Source: Streptomyces tagetis (lineage in GTDB: Bacteria; Actinomycetota; Actinomycetes; Streptomycetales; Streptomycetaceae). From it: a stretch of DNA of 64,000 bases. Made by a program: the position numbers and the translations under genes. The notes beneath the pieces are model-generated. The model saw only the letters and a list, made by a program, of their open reading frames with translations. It was not told the DNA's origin and made no database searches. Shown in pieces: positions 44,978 through 53,704 of this stretch (position 1 is the stretch's first letter; the number at the start of each line of letters is the position of its first letter). Where the stretch lies: assembly GCF_018069565.1 (NCBI RefSeq), contig NZ_JAGPNL010000004.1, positions 186,001 through 250,000 of the forward strand, given 5' to 3'.

Positions 44978-46447
44978 TCAGGTCGTGTACTGGTGCAGCC
45001 CGGGGATGTGCAGCGTGCCGCCGAACTGGCCGGCCTGGACGACCGTCACCTTGGTGAAGTAGATCAGCGGGATGTCCAGCGGGGGCGGGTGCTCCGGGTC
45101 GAAGGTGACCGGGATCAGCCCGAGCAGGTTGCCCGAGATGCTCTCCGTGTACATCACCGTCCGGCCGTCGCGGATCGTGGACGTCGAGCCCTTGGCCGCC
45201 TGCACGTGGTAGGTGCGGCCGGACTGGTCGTCCTTGACCGTCTGGTGCAGGTCGCCGATGTCGGTGCCCTGGGAGATGACGTACTTGAGCACCTTCTTGG
45301 TGGTGCCGTTGGCCGTGCGCACCTCGACGATCCCCTGGTAGGAGGCGCCCTTCAGCAGCAGGGAACTGGCGTTGAGGTACCAGGGGCCGTCCGGCAGCGG
45401 GACGGTGTTGTCGACGCCGCCGCGCGCGTCCGTGGCGAGGGGGCAGCCGTCGAGGTCCTTGCCCGGGGTCTCGGTGGCGGTGGGGGTCGGGGTGGGCGAG
45501 GGGGTGGCCTCCTCGGCGGGCTCCTCGGCCGGCTCCTGGGCGGCCGGTTCCTCGGCGGCGGGCTCCTCGGCGGGGCCGGTGGAGCCCCCGCCGGTCTTCC
45601 CGGCCGTGTCCTTCCCGGCCGTGTCCTTCCCGGCCGTCTCCTTCCCGGTCCCCGCGCCGCCGTCCGTACCCGGGGCCTCGGCGCCGTCCTTGCCGGACTC
45701 CTTGCCGCCGTCCTTCCCGGCGTCCTCGGCCGGGGCGGAGGCGTCCTGGGAGGGGCCGCCGGAGGCGGAGGCGCCGGGGGCCGGGGTCTCGCCGGCCTTG
45801 GCGCCGCCGGTGAGCAGGTCCTCCAGCGCGTCGCCGATGTCCTTCAGCAGCCCGCCGCGGCTCTCCGAGGCGGAGGGCGCCGGGGCCGGCGCCTCGGCGC
45901 CGCCGGTCTTCTCCTTCGCCTGCCGGGCCGAGGGTGCGGTGCCGGCCTCGTCACCCGAACCCGAATCCGGCGTCGAGGGCGAACTCCCGTCCGTACCCGC
46001 GCTGTTGCCGACGTCACCGGCGTCCTCGGCGCCCTGGCCGACCTCTCCGCCCGTGTCGGTGGGCCCGCCCTCGGGGCCGTCGTCGCCGCCACCGTCGTCG
46101 TCCCGGCCGGCCTCGTCCTCCTGCTCCGCCCCGGCGCTCGCGGAGGGCGTCGGGGACGGGGAGCCGTCCTGCTCCGCCCCTTCCAGGGCGGCCACGCACT
46201 CCTTGTACTCGTCGGCGGTCAGGCTCTTGGCCGCCGGGCTCGCGTCGTTGCCGTCGGCGAGGGCCAGCGTCGGCGTGAACCCCATGCCCATGAGGACCGC
46301 GGTGGGCATCGCCGCCAGGGCTATCGCCTTCCCGGCCGGCATGTGGAACCTGGTGAACAACGGCTTTCTGGGTGCCGCGTGGCGCGGCCCGTTTCTCGCA
46401 CGGGACGCGCCCGCGTCACTCCCGCGGGTCTCCTCGTCAGCCGGCAC
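44978..46447 (-). CDS. Envelope-anchored acidic low-complexity protein
   Basis: This 489-residue protein has a basic N-terminus, one signal-like hydrophobic segment (about 37-63), a long disordered middle (about 75-315) rich in Asp, Glu, Gly, Pro and Ala with KDTAGKDTAGK and AEEPAAEEPA repeats, and a folded C-terminal domain (about 325-489) with DGPWYLNASSLLLKGA and a late hydrophobic strand region. It is the third gene of a conserved actinobacterial trio with DUF6114 and DUF6230 proteins. The GTG start overlaps the DUF6114 gene by 11 bases. Function unknown; an envelope role is inferred from the export signal. Confidence 0.75.
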   Translation of the reverse strand: MPADEETRGSDAGASRARNGPRHAAPRKPLFTRFHMPAGKAIALAAMPTAVLMGMGFTPTLALADGNDASPAAKSLTADEYKECVAALEGAEQDGSPSPTPSASAGAEQEDEAGRDDDGGGDDGPEGGPTDTGGEVGQGAEDAGDVGNSAGTDGSSPSTPDSGSGDEAGTAPSARQAKEKTGGAEAPAPAPSASESRGGLLKDIGDALEDLLTGGAKAGETPAPGASASGGPSQDASAPAEDAGKDGGKESGKDGAEAPGTDGGAGTGKETAGKDTAGKDTAGKTGGGSTGPAEEPAAEEPAAQEPAEEPAEEATPSPTPTPTATETPGKDLDGCPLATDARGGVDNTVPLPDGPWYLNASSLLLKGASYQGIVEVRTANGTTKKVLKYVISQGTDIGDLHQTVKDDQSGRTYHVQAAKGSTSTIRDGRTVMYTESISGNLLGLIPVTFDPEHPPPLDIPLIYFTKVTVVQAGQFGGTLHIPGLHQYTT

Positions 46448-47042
46448 TGTGCCTCCCGTTCGCCCCGTTGGCCGGGCTCGTTCCTGACAGATCGTTGTCC
46501 TCCGGCGCCTCGACGGCCCGGGAGGGACCTCCGCCGTCCGTCCCGTCCTCCGCCGGCGGTACCGGGTCCCGCACGGCGGCGGGCGCCGGCAGCGCGCCCT
46601 GCGGGGCGTGCCCCTCTCCCCCGGCGTCCCGGCCCGTCTCCCGCGACGGGTCGCCCGGCGCCCACGAGACGGCCATCGCGCCGCCGATGAGCGCCAGCAG
46701 GAAGCCGAAGAGGAAGCCGCCGAGGTTGGAGACGGGGAGGGAGACGAGCGCCAGCAGGATCGCCGCCACGCCCGCGAAGACCTGGACGTGCTTCTGGAAC
46801 CAGAGGCTGATGCCCAGGACGACCAGCAGCACGCCGATGATCAGGGACCCGGCGCCCGCGGTGGTGGCCATCGCCAGCGTCAGATGGCCGATCTGGAGGT
46901 GGGCGTAGGGGAAGTAGGCGATGGGGAGTCCGGCGAGCGCGACGAACAGTCCGGCCCAGAACGGCCGCGTGCCCCGCCAGGCGCGGAACTGCTGCCTTCG
47001 GCGGACGAACTGACCGGAGGCGGCAGGGGTCTCGGCGCTCAT
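46437..47042 (-). CDS. DUF6114 family membrane protein
   Basis: This 201-residue protein has four predicted transmembrane helices (about 27-46, 54-78, 87-103 and 106-128) after a basic N-terminus, and a disordered Pro/Gly-rich C-terminal tail from about 130. It matches DUF6114, found next to DUF6230 proteins in actinobacteria. It overlaps the following gene by 11 bases and lies 116 bp after the DUF6230 gene. No function is known. Confidence 0.8.
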   Translation of the reverse strand: MSAETPAASGQFVRRRQQFRAWRGTRPFWAGLFVALAGLPIAYFPYAHLQIGHLTLAMATTAGAGSLIIGVLLVVLGISLWFQKHVQVFAGVAAILLALVSLPVSNLGGFLFGFLLALIGGAMAVSWAPGDPSRETGRDAGGEGHAPQGALPAPAAVRDPVPPAEDGTDGGGPSRAVEAPEDNDLSGTSPANGANGRHSAG

Positions 47043-47158
47043 GGAAAACAGCTCCCTGGTACGGCGTTGCTCTGGTGGAGATACGGCCGCGCGCCAGGGC
47101 GCGGCCGGAGAGGTGACGGGCGGGGGCGCCCTCGGCTCCCCCGCCCGTCAGCGAGTGC

Positions 47159-47791
47159 CTAGTAGCACTCCTTGACACCCGTGGACAGGGACATCTTCAG
47201 TCCGCTGAGCTTGAAGGTTCCGGCGGTGGTCGCCCACGCCGTCTGCTTCACGTCGGTCAGCGTGGCCGAGTCGGCCTGCTGCGCGAATCCGTACGGGTTC
47301 GCGGTGTCGCCCTTCTTGATGCCGGGACCCTTGTTCGCGTCCTTCGCCGCGACACCGATGTCGATGCCGTGGAACGTGGCGTCGGCCTGAAGGTCCTCGA
47401 CGTCGATGTACAGGTTCTTGGCCTCGACCGGGTTCTTGCCCCCGCCGGCCGTCAGCATGAGGCTGACCGAGCCGAGCAGCGGGATGTCCGGGGTGACCAC
47501 GGACTGGCACATGCCCTTGATCGTCGCGGACTGGAACGCCGACACGGCGACGGGGTGTGCCGTCTGCTTGCCGTCCAGCGTGTAACCCGAGTCGATGGCG
47601 CCGTACTGGGAGAAGCCCGTGCCCTCCAGCCGGTCCGCCGTCACCTTGAACGACTGGCCGGAGACGCTGAACGAGGCGGCGAGCGCGCCCTGTGCCAGCG
47701 CGACGCCTATCGCGGCCGTGGCGGCCACGCTGGGCACCATGACCACGGCGAACCGCTTCCATCTGGTCCCGCCACGCACCTGGGACTCCAT
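47159..47791 (-). CDS. DUF6230 family secreted protein
   Basis: This 210-residue protein has an N-terminal signal-like helix (about 10-38, RFAVVMVPSVAATAAIGVAL) and a beta-rich domain with two distant Cys residues (near 113 and 209). It matches DUF6230. AAGGAGG stands 4 nt before the ATG at 47791, an excellent ribosome site, so it is probably the best expressed gene of the trio. The trio is conserved beside the thioredoxin-like gene in Streptomyces. Function unknown. Confidence 0.8.
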   Translation of the reverse strand: MESQVRGGTRWKRFAVVMVPSVAATAAIGVALAQGALAASFSVSGQSFKVTADRLEGTGFSQYGAIDSGYTLDGKQTAHPVAVSAFQSATIKGMCQSVVTPDIPLLGSVSLMLTAGGGKNPVEAKNLYIDVEDLQADATFHGIDIGVAAKDANKGPGIKKGDTANPYGFAQQADSATLTDVKQTAWATTAGTFKLSGLKMSLSTGVKECY

Positions 47792-48172
47792 ATTTCCTCC
47801 TTCTCGGACGTACATCCCCTGGCCTCGGCTCGCCCCGGTTCGGCGGCTCGGCCGGGCAGGGATGGGAGAAGTGCTACGTCCTCGGGAAGGAGAGCGCCCG
47901 CGCTCGGCGGCACGCGAAGACGCGCCCGAATCACCGGCGTTCACCCCCGAGCGACAACCACTGGTCGCGCCTGACGCACATCACGCACAACCCTGCTGGG
48001 CAGGCTTCACCGGGTGGGCGAAGACCCCCCTGCCCAGGAACCGGCGCACCTGCCGCCGGAACCGCTCGGTGGGGACCCAGGGAGCCCCGCCGCCCGACTG
48101 GCTCTCGGGCTGCGGGGAATGGACCGAGCGTCGCCGATCGTGGTGCATTCTCGCCGCCCGCACAAGGGGGTT

Positions 48173-48190
48173 CGTTACTCGCTGGTAACG
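48173..48190. promoter_or_regulatory. Inverted repeat CGTTAC-N6-GTAACG
   Basis: CGTTAC (48173-48178) and GTAACG (48185-48190) are perfect arms around 6 bp, in the long gap before the DUF6230 operon. It resembles TetR-family operators in size; the binding protein is unknown. Confidence 0.45.
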
Positions 48191-48319
48191 GCCATATGTC
48201 CGCGGCACGACACGCCGCCGCCGGACGGCGACGCTGGGTGCCTCACAGGGCCGGAACAAAGGGGCGCATCGCCGGACGGAAACCGACAGACCGACGAGGG
48301 TGACTTACCGACAGTAACA

Positions 48320-48357
48320 GCGGCCGCGATTACCAAGATTTGGTAAAGCGCGGCCGC
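48320..48357. promoter_or_regulatory. Nested palindrome with TTACCAA-GAT-TTGGTAA core
   Basis: An inner perfect repeat (TTACCAA 48330-48336, TTGGTAA 48340-48346) sits inside an outer one (GCGGCCGCG 48320-48328, CGCGGCCGC 48349-48357). As the adjacent gene has its own terminator, an operator is more likely than a second terminator. Confidence 0.45.
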
Positions 48358-48385
48358 ATGGGTGTCTCTTCGCCGGCTCTTTCCC

Positions 48386-48421
48386 ACGGGCCCCTCCGGT
48401 CGGCGACCGGCCGGGGCCCGT
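48386..48421 (-). terminator. Terminator of the thioredoxin-TPR gene
   Basis: ACGGGCCCC (48386-48394) pairs with GGGGCCCGT (48413-48421), with an inner CCGGTC/GACCGG stem, starting 9 bp after the stop at 48430. Confidence 0.7.
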
Positions 48422-48429
48422 CCGGTTCC

Positions 48430-49407
48430 TCAGTACAGCGCGCGGGCGAGGGCCCTGCGCGCCGCGGCCACCCGGGGGTCCTCGGCGCCGACGACCTCGA
48501 ACAGCTCCAGCAGCCGCACCCGCACCGCGTCCCGCTCCTCGCCGGCGGTCACCCGTACGGTGTCGACGAGGCGCGAGAAGGCGTCCTCGACGTGACCGCC
48601 GACCAGGTCCAGGTCGGCCGCGGCGATCTGCGCCTGGGCGTCACCCGGACGCTCGGCGGCCTCCTGGCGCACCCGCTGCGGGTCGGCGTCCTGCACCCGC
48701 TGGAGCAGTTCGGCCTGGGCGAGGCCCAGCTTGGCCTCCGTGTTGGCCGGCTCCTCGGCCAGCACGTTCTTGTACGCCTGGACGGCGCCGGCCAGGTCGC
48801 CCGCGTCCAGCGCGCGGACGGCGGCCTCCAGTGCGGCGTCGTGCGGTCCGGCGGGGCGCTCGGGGGCGGCGGGGCGCTCGGCGCCCGGGTCCGCCTCGGG
48901 GTCGACGACCAGACCGGTCAGGCCGAAGCGCTCCTCGGCGACCTGCACCAACTGGTCCAGGGTCTGGCGGATCTGGGCCTCGCCGGCGGCGCCCTGGAAG
49001 AGCGGCAGCGCCTGTCCGGCGACCACCGCGAACACCGCCGGGATGCCCTGGACGCCGAACTGCTGCATCAGCATCTGGTTGGCGTCGACGTCGATCTTGG
49101 CGAGGAGGAAGCGGCCGTCGTACTCGACGGCGAGGCGTTCCAGGACCGGGCTGAGCTGCTTGCAGGGCTCGCACCACTCGGCCCAGAAGTCGATGACGAC
49201 CGGGACCTCGGTGGACCGCTGGAGGACGTCGCTCTCGAAGCCCGCCTCGTCGACGTCGATGACGAGGTCGGCCGGGGAGACGGCCCCCGCGCCGCCGTTC
49301 CGGGCCGCTTCGGCGCGCGCCTGCTCCGCCTTCGCCTTGGCCTCCTGGGCCGCCTTCACCGCGGCGAGGTCGACGACCCCGCTCATGGACATGTTCCGTG
49401 GCTGCAT
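48430..49407 (-). CDS. Thioredoxin-TPR co-chaperone (YbbN/CnoX-like)
   Basis: This 325-residue cytoplasmic protein has a helical N-terminus (1-45), a thioredoxin domain with WCEPCK (Cys79, Cys82) and a C-terminal TPR region (about 185-325). E. coli CnoX/YbbN, with the same order, binds unfolded proteins and passes them to chaperones under oxidative stress. Here both active-site cysteines are present. Start codons at Met1, Met6 and Met8 are all possible. It is monocistronic and divergent from the TetR gene at 49656. Confidence 0.88.
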   Translation of the reverse strand: MQPRNMSMSGVVDLAAVKAAQEAKAKAEQARAEAARNGGAGAVSPADLVIDVDEAGFESDVLQRSTEVPVVIDFWAEWCEPCKQLSPVLERLAVEYDGRFLLAKIDVDANQMLMQQFGVQGIPAVFAVVAGQALPLFQGAAGEAQIRQTLDQLVQVAEERFGLTGLVVDPEADPGAERPAAPERPAGPHDAALEAAVRALDAGDLAGAVQAYKNVLAEEPANTEAKLGLAQAELLQRVQDADPQRVRQEAAERPGDAQAQIAAADLDLVGGHVEDAFSRLVDTVRVTAGEERDAVRVRLLELFEVVGAEDPRVAAARRALARALY

Positions 49408-49554
49408 GGGTCCATCCTCCCCCGTCCCCCGCGCAGGTGTGAAAAGCGGCGTGAAAGGCCGCCCGGATGTGTGCCGTTCGGCGGTGCGTCGCGTGGCGCC
49501 GGGTCCCCACCCGCGCCGGTGGTCGTCGCTCGGGCGCGGGCCCGCCCGCGCTTT

Positions 49555-49571
49555 CGCTACGGGTCGTAGCG
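49555..49571. promoter_or_regulatory. Operator-like repeat CGCTACG-GGT-CGTAGCG
   Basis: Perfect 7-bp arms around GGT lie between the divergent thioredoxin-TPR and tetR genes, 85 bp before the tetR start. A TetR autoregulatory site is plausible. A separate TAAGGT (49644-49649) stands 6 nt before the tetR ATG, suggesting a leaderless mRNA. Confidence 0.5.
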
Positions 49572-49655
49572 TAATGGCACCGCGGCCCGCCGGGGAGACC
49601 GCCCCCGGTGATCTCCCTCACGGGTGGTGCGGGGTCGGCCGGATAAGGTCCGTGG

Positions 49656-50270
49656 ATGCAGAGCAGCACGCGGGGGAGGAGCGCCGGGCGTCCGCGCAGT
49701 GCCGCGGCCGACACCGCGATCCTGGCCGCGACCCGGGCGGCCCTGGTGGAGCTGGGCTGGTCGAAGCTGACCCTGGGGGACGTGGCGGCGCGGGCGGGGG
49801 TCGCCAAGACGACGCTCTACCGCCGCTGGCCGGGGAAGAACGAGCTGGTCGTGGACGCGGTCGCCGAACTCTTCGACGAACTGCGGCTGCCGGACCGGGG
49901 CAGCCTCGCCGCCGACGTCGAGGGGGTCGTCTCGCAGTTCGCGGCGATCCTGGCCCGGCCGGAGGCGCGCAGCGGGCTGATGGCGGTGGTGGCCGAGTCG
50001 ACCCGGGACGAGGCGCTGCGCGAGCGCATCCGGTCCTCCATCGTGGAGCGGCAGAAACGGCTGGTGGTGGAGGGCAAGTCCCGCGCGCGGGCACGCGGCG
50101 AACTGCCGCCGCAGACCGATCCGGCCGAGGAGGGACGCACCGCCGACCTGGTCTTCGACGTGGTGGCGGGCGCGGTGGTGCACCGCACCCTGGTCAGCGC
50201 GGAGCCGGCGGACGACACGTGGATACGCGGCTTCACCCGGCTGTTGTTGGGAGGACTGCGGGAGGCGTGA
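49656..50270 (+). CDS. TetR-family regulator
   Basis: This 204-residue protein has a TetR DNA-binding domain (about 18-65) with GDVAARAGVAKTTLYRRWPGK and a C-terminal ligand domain (about 85-200). There is no ribosome site; TAAGGT 6 nt upstream of the ATG suggests leaderless translation. It stands alone, convergent with icmA, so its targets are not evident apart from its own promoter region. Confidence 0.9.
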   Translation: MQSSTRGRSAGRPRSAAADTAILAATRAALVELGWSKLTLGDVAARAGVAKTTLYRRWPGKNELVVDAVAELFDELRLPDRGSLAADVEGVVSQFAAILARPEARSGLMAVVAESTRDEALRERIRSSIVERQKRLVVEGKSRARARGELPPQTDPAEEGRTADLVFDVVAGAVVHRTLVSAEPADDTWIRGFTRLLLGGLREA

Positions 50271-50280
50271 GGCGGGGGTG

Positions 50281-50375
50281 CCCGGTACGGGGGCCGGTGG
50301 GGGTTCCCGGTACGGGGGCCCGGTGAGGGCCTCCGGTACGGGGCCCGCCGGGGGTGCCCGGGTACGGGGCCCGCC
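50281..50375. repeat. Four ~26-bp repeats containing GGTACGGGG
   Basis: GGTACGGGG recurs at 50284, 50309, 50335 and 50361 in GC-rich units between the convergent tetR and icmA genes. Like the larger 31-bp array, it occupies a convergent gap and may act in termination. Confidence 0.7.
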
Positions 50376-50388
50376 CCGCGCCGGGCCG

Positions 50389-52089
50389 TCAGAAGACCGC
50401 GGGCTCGGTGTACTCGCCCCACTCCGCGCGCAGCACCCCGCAGATCTCGCCGAGGGTCGCCTCCGCGCGGGCCGCGTCGAGCATCGGCCCGATCGTGCCG
50501 GCGCCGGAGCGGACGGCGCCGGTCAGGGCGTCCAGGGCGGCCCGTACCGCCCGCCCGTCGCGGGCGGCCCGGCGGGCGCCGAGCGCGCGCACCTGCTCGC
50601 GCTCGACCTCGTGGCCGACCCGGAGGATCTCCAGGTCGCCGGTGACGGACCCGGTGTGGACGTTGACGCCGACGACCTTCTTCTCGCCCTTCTCCAGGGC
50701 CCGCTGGTGGCGGAAGGCGGACTCGGCGATCTCGCCGGTGAACCAGCCCTCCTCGATCCCGCGCAGGATGCCGGAGGTGACGGGACCGATGGGGTGCCGT
50801 CCGTCGGGGCGGGCCCGCCGGCCGCGCTCCAGGATGCGCTCGAAGGTCCGCTCGGCCTCGGCCTCGATCCGGTCCGTGAGCTGCTCGACGTACCAGGAGC
50901 CGCCGAGCGGGTCGGCGACGTTGGCGACGCCGGTCTCCTCCATCAGCACCTGCTGGGTGCGCAGGGCGATCTCGGCGGCCTGCTCGCCGGGGAGCGCCAG
51001 GGTCTCGTCCAGGGCGTTGGTGTGCAGGGAGTTGGTGCCGCCGAGGACCGCGGCCAGCGCCTCCACGGCGGTGCGCACCACGTTGTTGTACGGCTGCTGG
51101 GCGGTGAGCGAGACGCCGGCGGTCTGGGTGTGGAAGCGCAGCCACTGCGCCCGCTCGGTCCGCGCCCCGTAGACGTCGCGCAGCCGGCGGGCCCAGATGC
51201 GTCGGGCGGCGCGGAACTTGGCGATCTCCTCGAAGAAGTCGACGTGCGCGTCGAAGAAGAAGGACAGGCCCGGCGCGAAGACGTCCACGTCCAGTCCGCG
51301 GCTGAGCCCCAGCTCCACGTACCCGAAGCCGTCCGCGAGGGTGTACGCCAGCTCCTGCGCGGCCGTCGCCCCGGCCTCGCGGATGTGGTAGCCGGAGACG
51401 GAGAGCGGCTTGTAGGCGGGGATGTTCTCCGCGCAGTACTCCATGAGGTCGCCGATGAGCCGCAGGTGGGGCTCGGGCGGGAAGAGCCACTCCTTCTGGG
51501 CGATGTACTCCTTGAAGATGTCCGTCTGGAGGGTGCCGTCGAGCGCGGCGGGGTCGACGCCCTGGCGTTCGGCGGCGACGAGGTACAGGCAGAAGACGGG
51601 GACGGCGGGCCCGCTGATCGTCATGGAGGTGGTGACGTCCCCGAGCGGGATGGAGTCGAACAGCGCCTCCATGTCGGCCGCCGAGTCGACGGCGACCCCG
51701 CAGTGGCCGACCTCGCCGAGCGAGCGCGGGTCGTCGGAGTCGCGGCCCATCAGCGTCGGCATGTCGAAGGCGACGGAGAGCCCGCCGCCGCCGTTGCGCA
51801 GGATGGTCCGGTACCGCTCGTTGGTCTGCCGTGCGGTGCCGAACCCGGCGAACTGGCGGATGGTCCAGGCACGCCCCCGGTACCCGGTCGCGTACAGCCC
51901 CCGGGTGAAGGGGTACTCCCCCGGCCACCCGATCCGCTCGAACCCCTCGTACCGGTCCCCCGGCCGGGGCCCGTAGACCGGCTCCACCGGATCGCCGGAG
52001 AGCGTGCCGAAGTCGGCCTCCCGCTTGCGCGCGGCGTCGTACCGGGCCTGCCAGCGACGGCGGCCTTCCTCCACGGCGTCAGCGTCCAT
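50389..52089 (-). CDS. icmA: Isobutyryl-CoA mutase large subunit
   Basis: This 566-residue B12-dependent mutase subunit interconverts isobutyryl-CoA and n-butyryl-CoA, linking valine catabolism to butyryl precursors of polyketides and fatty acids. It matches IcmA rather than methylmalonyl-CoA mutase: residue 80 is Phe (IRQFAGFG) and residue 198 is Gln (EYIAQKEW), where MCM has Tyr and Arg. There is no C-terminal B12-binding domain, so the small subunit IcmB is needed and is not in this window. The ATG at 52089 fits the known IcmA N-terminus (MDADAVEEGRRRWQ). It corresponds to SCO5415. Confidence 0.95.
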   Translation of the reverse strand: MDADAVEEGRRRWQARYDAARKREADFGTLSGDPVEPVYGPRPGDRYEGFERIGWPGEYPFTRGLYATGYRGRAWTIRQFAGFGTARQTNERYRTILRNGGGGLSVAFDMPTLMGRDSDDPRSLGEVGHCGVAVDSAADMEALFDSIPLGDVTTSMTISGPAVPVFCLYLVAAERQGVDPAALDGTLQTDIFKEYIAQKEWLFPPEPHLRLIGDLMEYCAENIPAYKPLSVSGYHIREAGATAAQELAYTLADGFGYVELGLSRGLDVDVFAPGLSFFFDAHVDFFEEIAKFRAARRIWARRLRDVYGARTERAQWLRFHTQTAGVSLTAQQPYNNVVRTAVEALAAVLGGTNSLHTNALDETLALPGEQAAEIALRTQQVLMEETGVANVADPLGGSWYVEQLTDRIEAEAERTFERILERGRRARPDGRHPIGPVTSGILRGIEEGWFTGEIAESAFRHQRALEKGEKKVVGVNVHTGSVTGDLEILRVGHEVEREQVRALGARRAARDGRAVRAALDALTGAVRSGAGTIGPMLDAARAEATLGEICGVLRAEWGEYTEPAVF

Positions 52090-52192
52090 GGTGTCGAATT
52101 TACTAGGGATGCCCCGATATGCGCCGATCGGTGAGCGCCGCGCGCTGCTCCATGCGGCGGTGCCGCGGTGGGTTCGCAGCGGGAAAGAACCG

Positions 52193-52531
52193 CTATGCCT
52201 TGGCCACGGCGGGCGTCCCGGCGTCGGCCGCGGCGTCCAGCTCACGGGTGATCCGGCGCTCCACGAAGAAGGCGGCCGTGGGGACGGTGCCGGCCAGCAG
52301 CACCCAGATCTGCTTCTTGACCGGCCACTTCAGCTTGGAGCCGAGGTCGAAGGCGAAGATCAGGTACACGACGTACAGCCAGCCGTGGGCGATGCTGACG
52401 ACCTGCGTGAAGTCGGCCGCGCCGTCCATCTTGAGCGCGTACTTGCCGATCATGCCGATGGTCAGCGCGACGAGCAGGACACCGGTCACGTAGGCCATGA
52501 TCCGGTAGCGGGTCAACACGCTTCGCTTCAT
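52193..52531 (-). CDS. DUF3817 membrane protein
   Basis: This 112-residue protein has three predicted helices (about 10-29, 46-64 and 73-92) and the DUF3817 pattern FTQVVSIAHGWLYVVYLIFAFDL. Related proteins sit in the cytoplasmic membrane; no function is known. A second DUF3817 protein is encoded at 53995. It lies 103 bp upstream of icmA on the same strand. Confidence 0.85.
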   Translation of the reverse strand: MKRSVLTRYRIMAYVTGVLLVALTIGMIGKYALKMDGAADFTQVVSIAHGWLYVVYLIFAFDLGSKLKWPVKKQIWVLLAGTVPTAAFFVERRITRELDAAADAGTPAVAKA

Positions 52532-52607
52532 GGACACGAGCGTAACCGCCCGGAAAACCCCGGCGACGGCGGGGAGCGGTAAGTCACCCCGCCCGTCCCG
52601 GACCTGG

Positions 52608-53081
52608 TCAGCGGGTGGCGCCCTCCGGCCACAGGACCCGTACGGGGACACCGCTGCGCTCCGCGTACGCGACCACGTCGGCGGTGCCGCCGAAGCCCCG
52701 GGCGGGCTCGCCGTCCCACACCGCGAGGAGCACGTCGGACAGGCCCACGAGGATCTCCGAGCCCGCCATGTGCGCCTCGGACGTCGACTCCCGCCAACCG
52801 GTCCGGTGGCACTCGGAGGCCCGCTCCAGCAGGGCGTCGTAGGTGGCGTGGTGCCACTCCGGAAGGGCCTCGCGGTACCCGGCCGCCGGAATGACCACCT
52901 CCAGACGCCCGCCGTGCGCCAGCACGGCTTCGGCGAACCAGGCGTCGGGCCCGTCCGCGAGGCACGAGACCCCGACCAGCCCGGCGGCGTCACACGCCCG
53001 CACGACCACCCCGAGCCTCTCCCGCACCCACCCCTCCACATCCCCACCGAGCCCCCGATGCCCGGTGATCCCCATCCGCAT
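52608..53081 (-). CDS. SLOG-like Rossmannoid protein
   Basis: This 157-residue protein begins MRMGITGHRGL, has an acidic-rich middle, and near its end GFGGTADVVAYAERSGVPVRVLWP, the layout of SLOG-type nucleotide-binding Rossmannoid proteins. The ATG at 53081 is chosen because AGGAG is 7 nt upstream. A nucleotide-derived ligand is inferred from the fold only. It is transcribed alone or with the MarR gene 40 bp upstream. Confidence 0.6.
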   Translation of the reverse strand: MRMGITGHRGLGGDVEGWVRERLGVVVRACDAAGLVGVSCLADGPDAWFAEAVLAHGGRLEVVIPAAGYREALPEWHHATYDALLERASECHRTGWRESTSEAHMAGSEILVGLSDVLLAVWDGEPARGFGGTADVVAYAERSGVPVRVLWPEGATR

Positions 53082-53121
53082 ATCCGCTCTCCTCACGACA
53101 GACGGCCGGTGGCGTGCGGGG

Positions 53122-53631
53122 TCAGTCGGTCTCGAAGTCTCCCGCCGCGACGCGCAGGGGGCGGAGCATGGTGAAGATGTCGGTGCATTCCTGGGCGTCG
53201 TAGGCGCTCAGGCCGAAGTCCATGGCCATGAGGTCGCGGGTGGCGGACTCGACGACCTCGCGGCCCTTGTCGGTGATGGTGGCGAGGGTGCCGCGGCCGT
53301 CGTTGGGGTTGGGGCGCTTGGCCACGAGGCCGGAGCGGACCAGGCGGTCCACGGTGTTCGTCACGGAGGTGGGATGCACCATGAGCCGTTCGCCGATCTT
53401 GGACATCGGCAGCTCGCCCGATTTGGAGAAGGTGAGCAGCACCAGCGCCTCGTAGCGCGCGAAGGTCAGCCCGTACGGCTTGACCACGGCGTCGACCTCG
53501 GCCAGCAGGATCTGATGTGCCCGCATGATCGAGGTGATCGCGGCCATGGACGGGACGCCGCCCCAGCGCTGCTTCCACAGTTCGTCGGCGCGGGCGATCG
53601 GATCGAAGGAGAGACTGAGCGGCTTCGGCAC
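53122..53631 (-). CDS. MarR-family regulator
   Basis: This 169-residue protein has a winged helix-turn-helix (about 55-125, with MSKIGERLMVHPTSVTNTVDRLVRSGLV and the wing RPNPNDGRGTLATIT) and dimerisation helices at both ends. It starts at GTG 53631. A short palindrome ACCGGCCGGT lies about 15 bp upstream and may be its site. Flanking genes do not reveal the regulated pathway. Confidence 0.9.
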   Translation of the reverse strand: MPKPLSLSFDPIARADELWKQRWGGVPSMAAITSIMRAHQILLAEVDAVVKPYGLTFARYEALVLLTFSKSGELPMSKIGERLMVHPTSVTNTVDRLVRSGLVAKRPNPNDGRGTLATITDKGREVVESATRDLMAMDFGLSAYDAQECTDIFTMLRPLRVAAGDFETD

Positions 53632-53704
53632 GGCACCAGACCTTACCGGCCGGTCATATGCCGGGGAGCCCCGTCTCGCCTTTCGGTACCGGCGCCCGCG
53701 CCGG

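Larger units (their letters stand above)
47792..48385. other. Long regulatory gap upstream of the DUF6230 operon
   Basis: About 590 bp without a supported gene between the DUF6230 start and the thioredoxin-gene terminator. Short frames on both strands overlap each other and have no recognised similarity. It holds two inverted repeats listed separately. Confidence 0.5.

Noticed and set aside
47981..48346. Small frames on both strands in the DUF6230 upstream gap
   Set aside because: They overlap each other, lack ribosome sites and have no recognised family.
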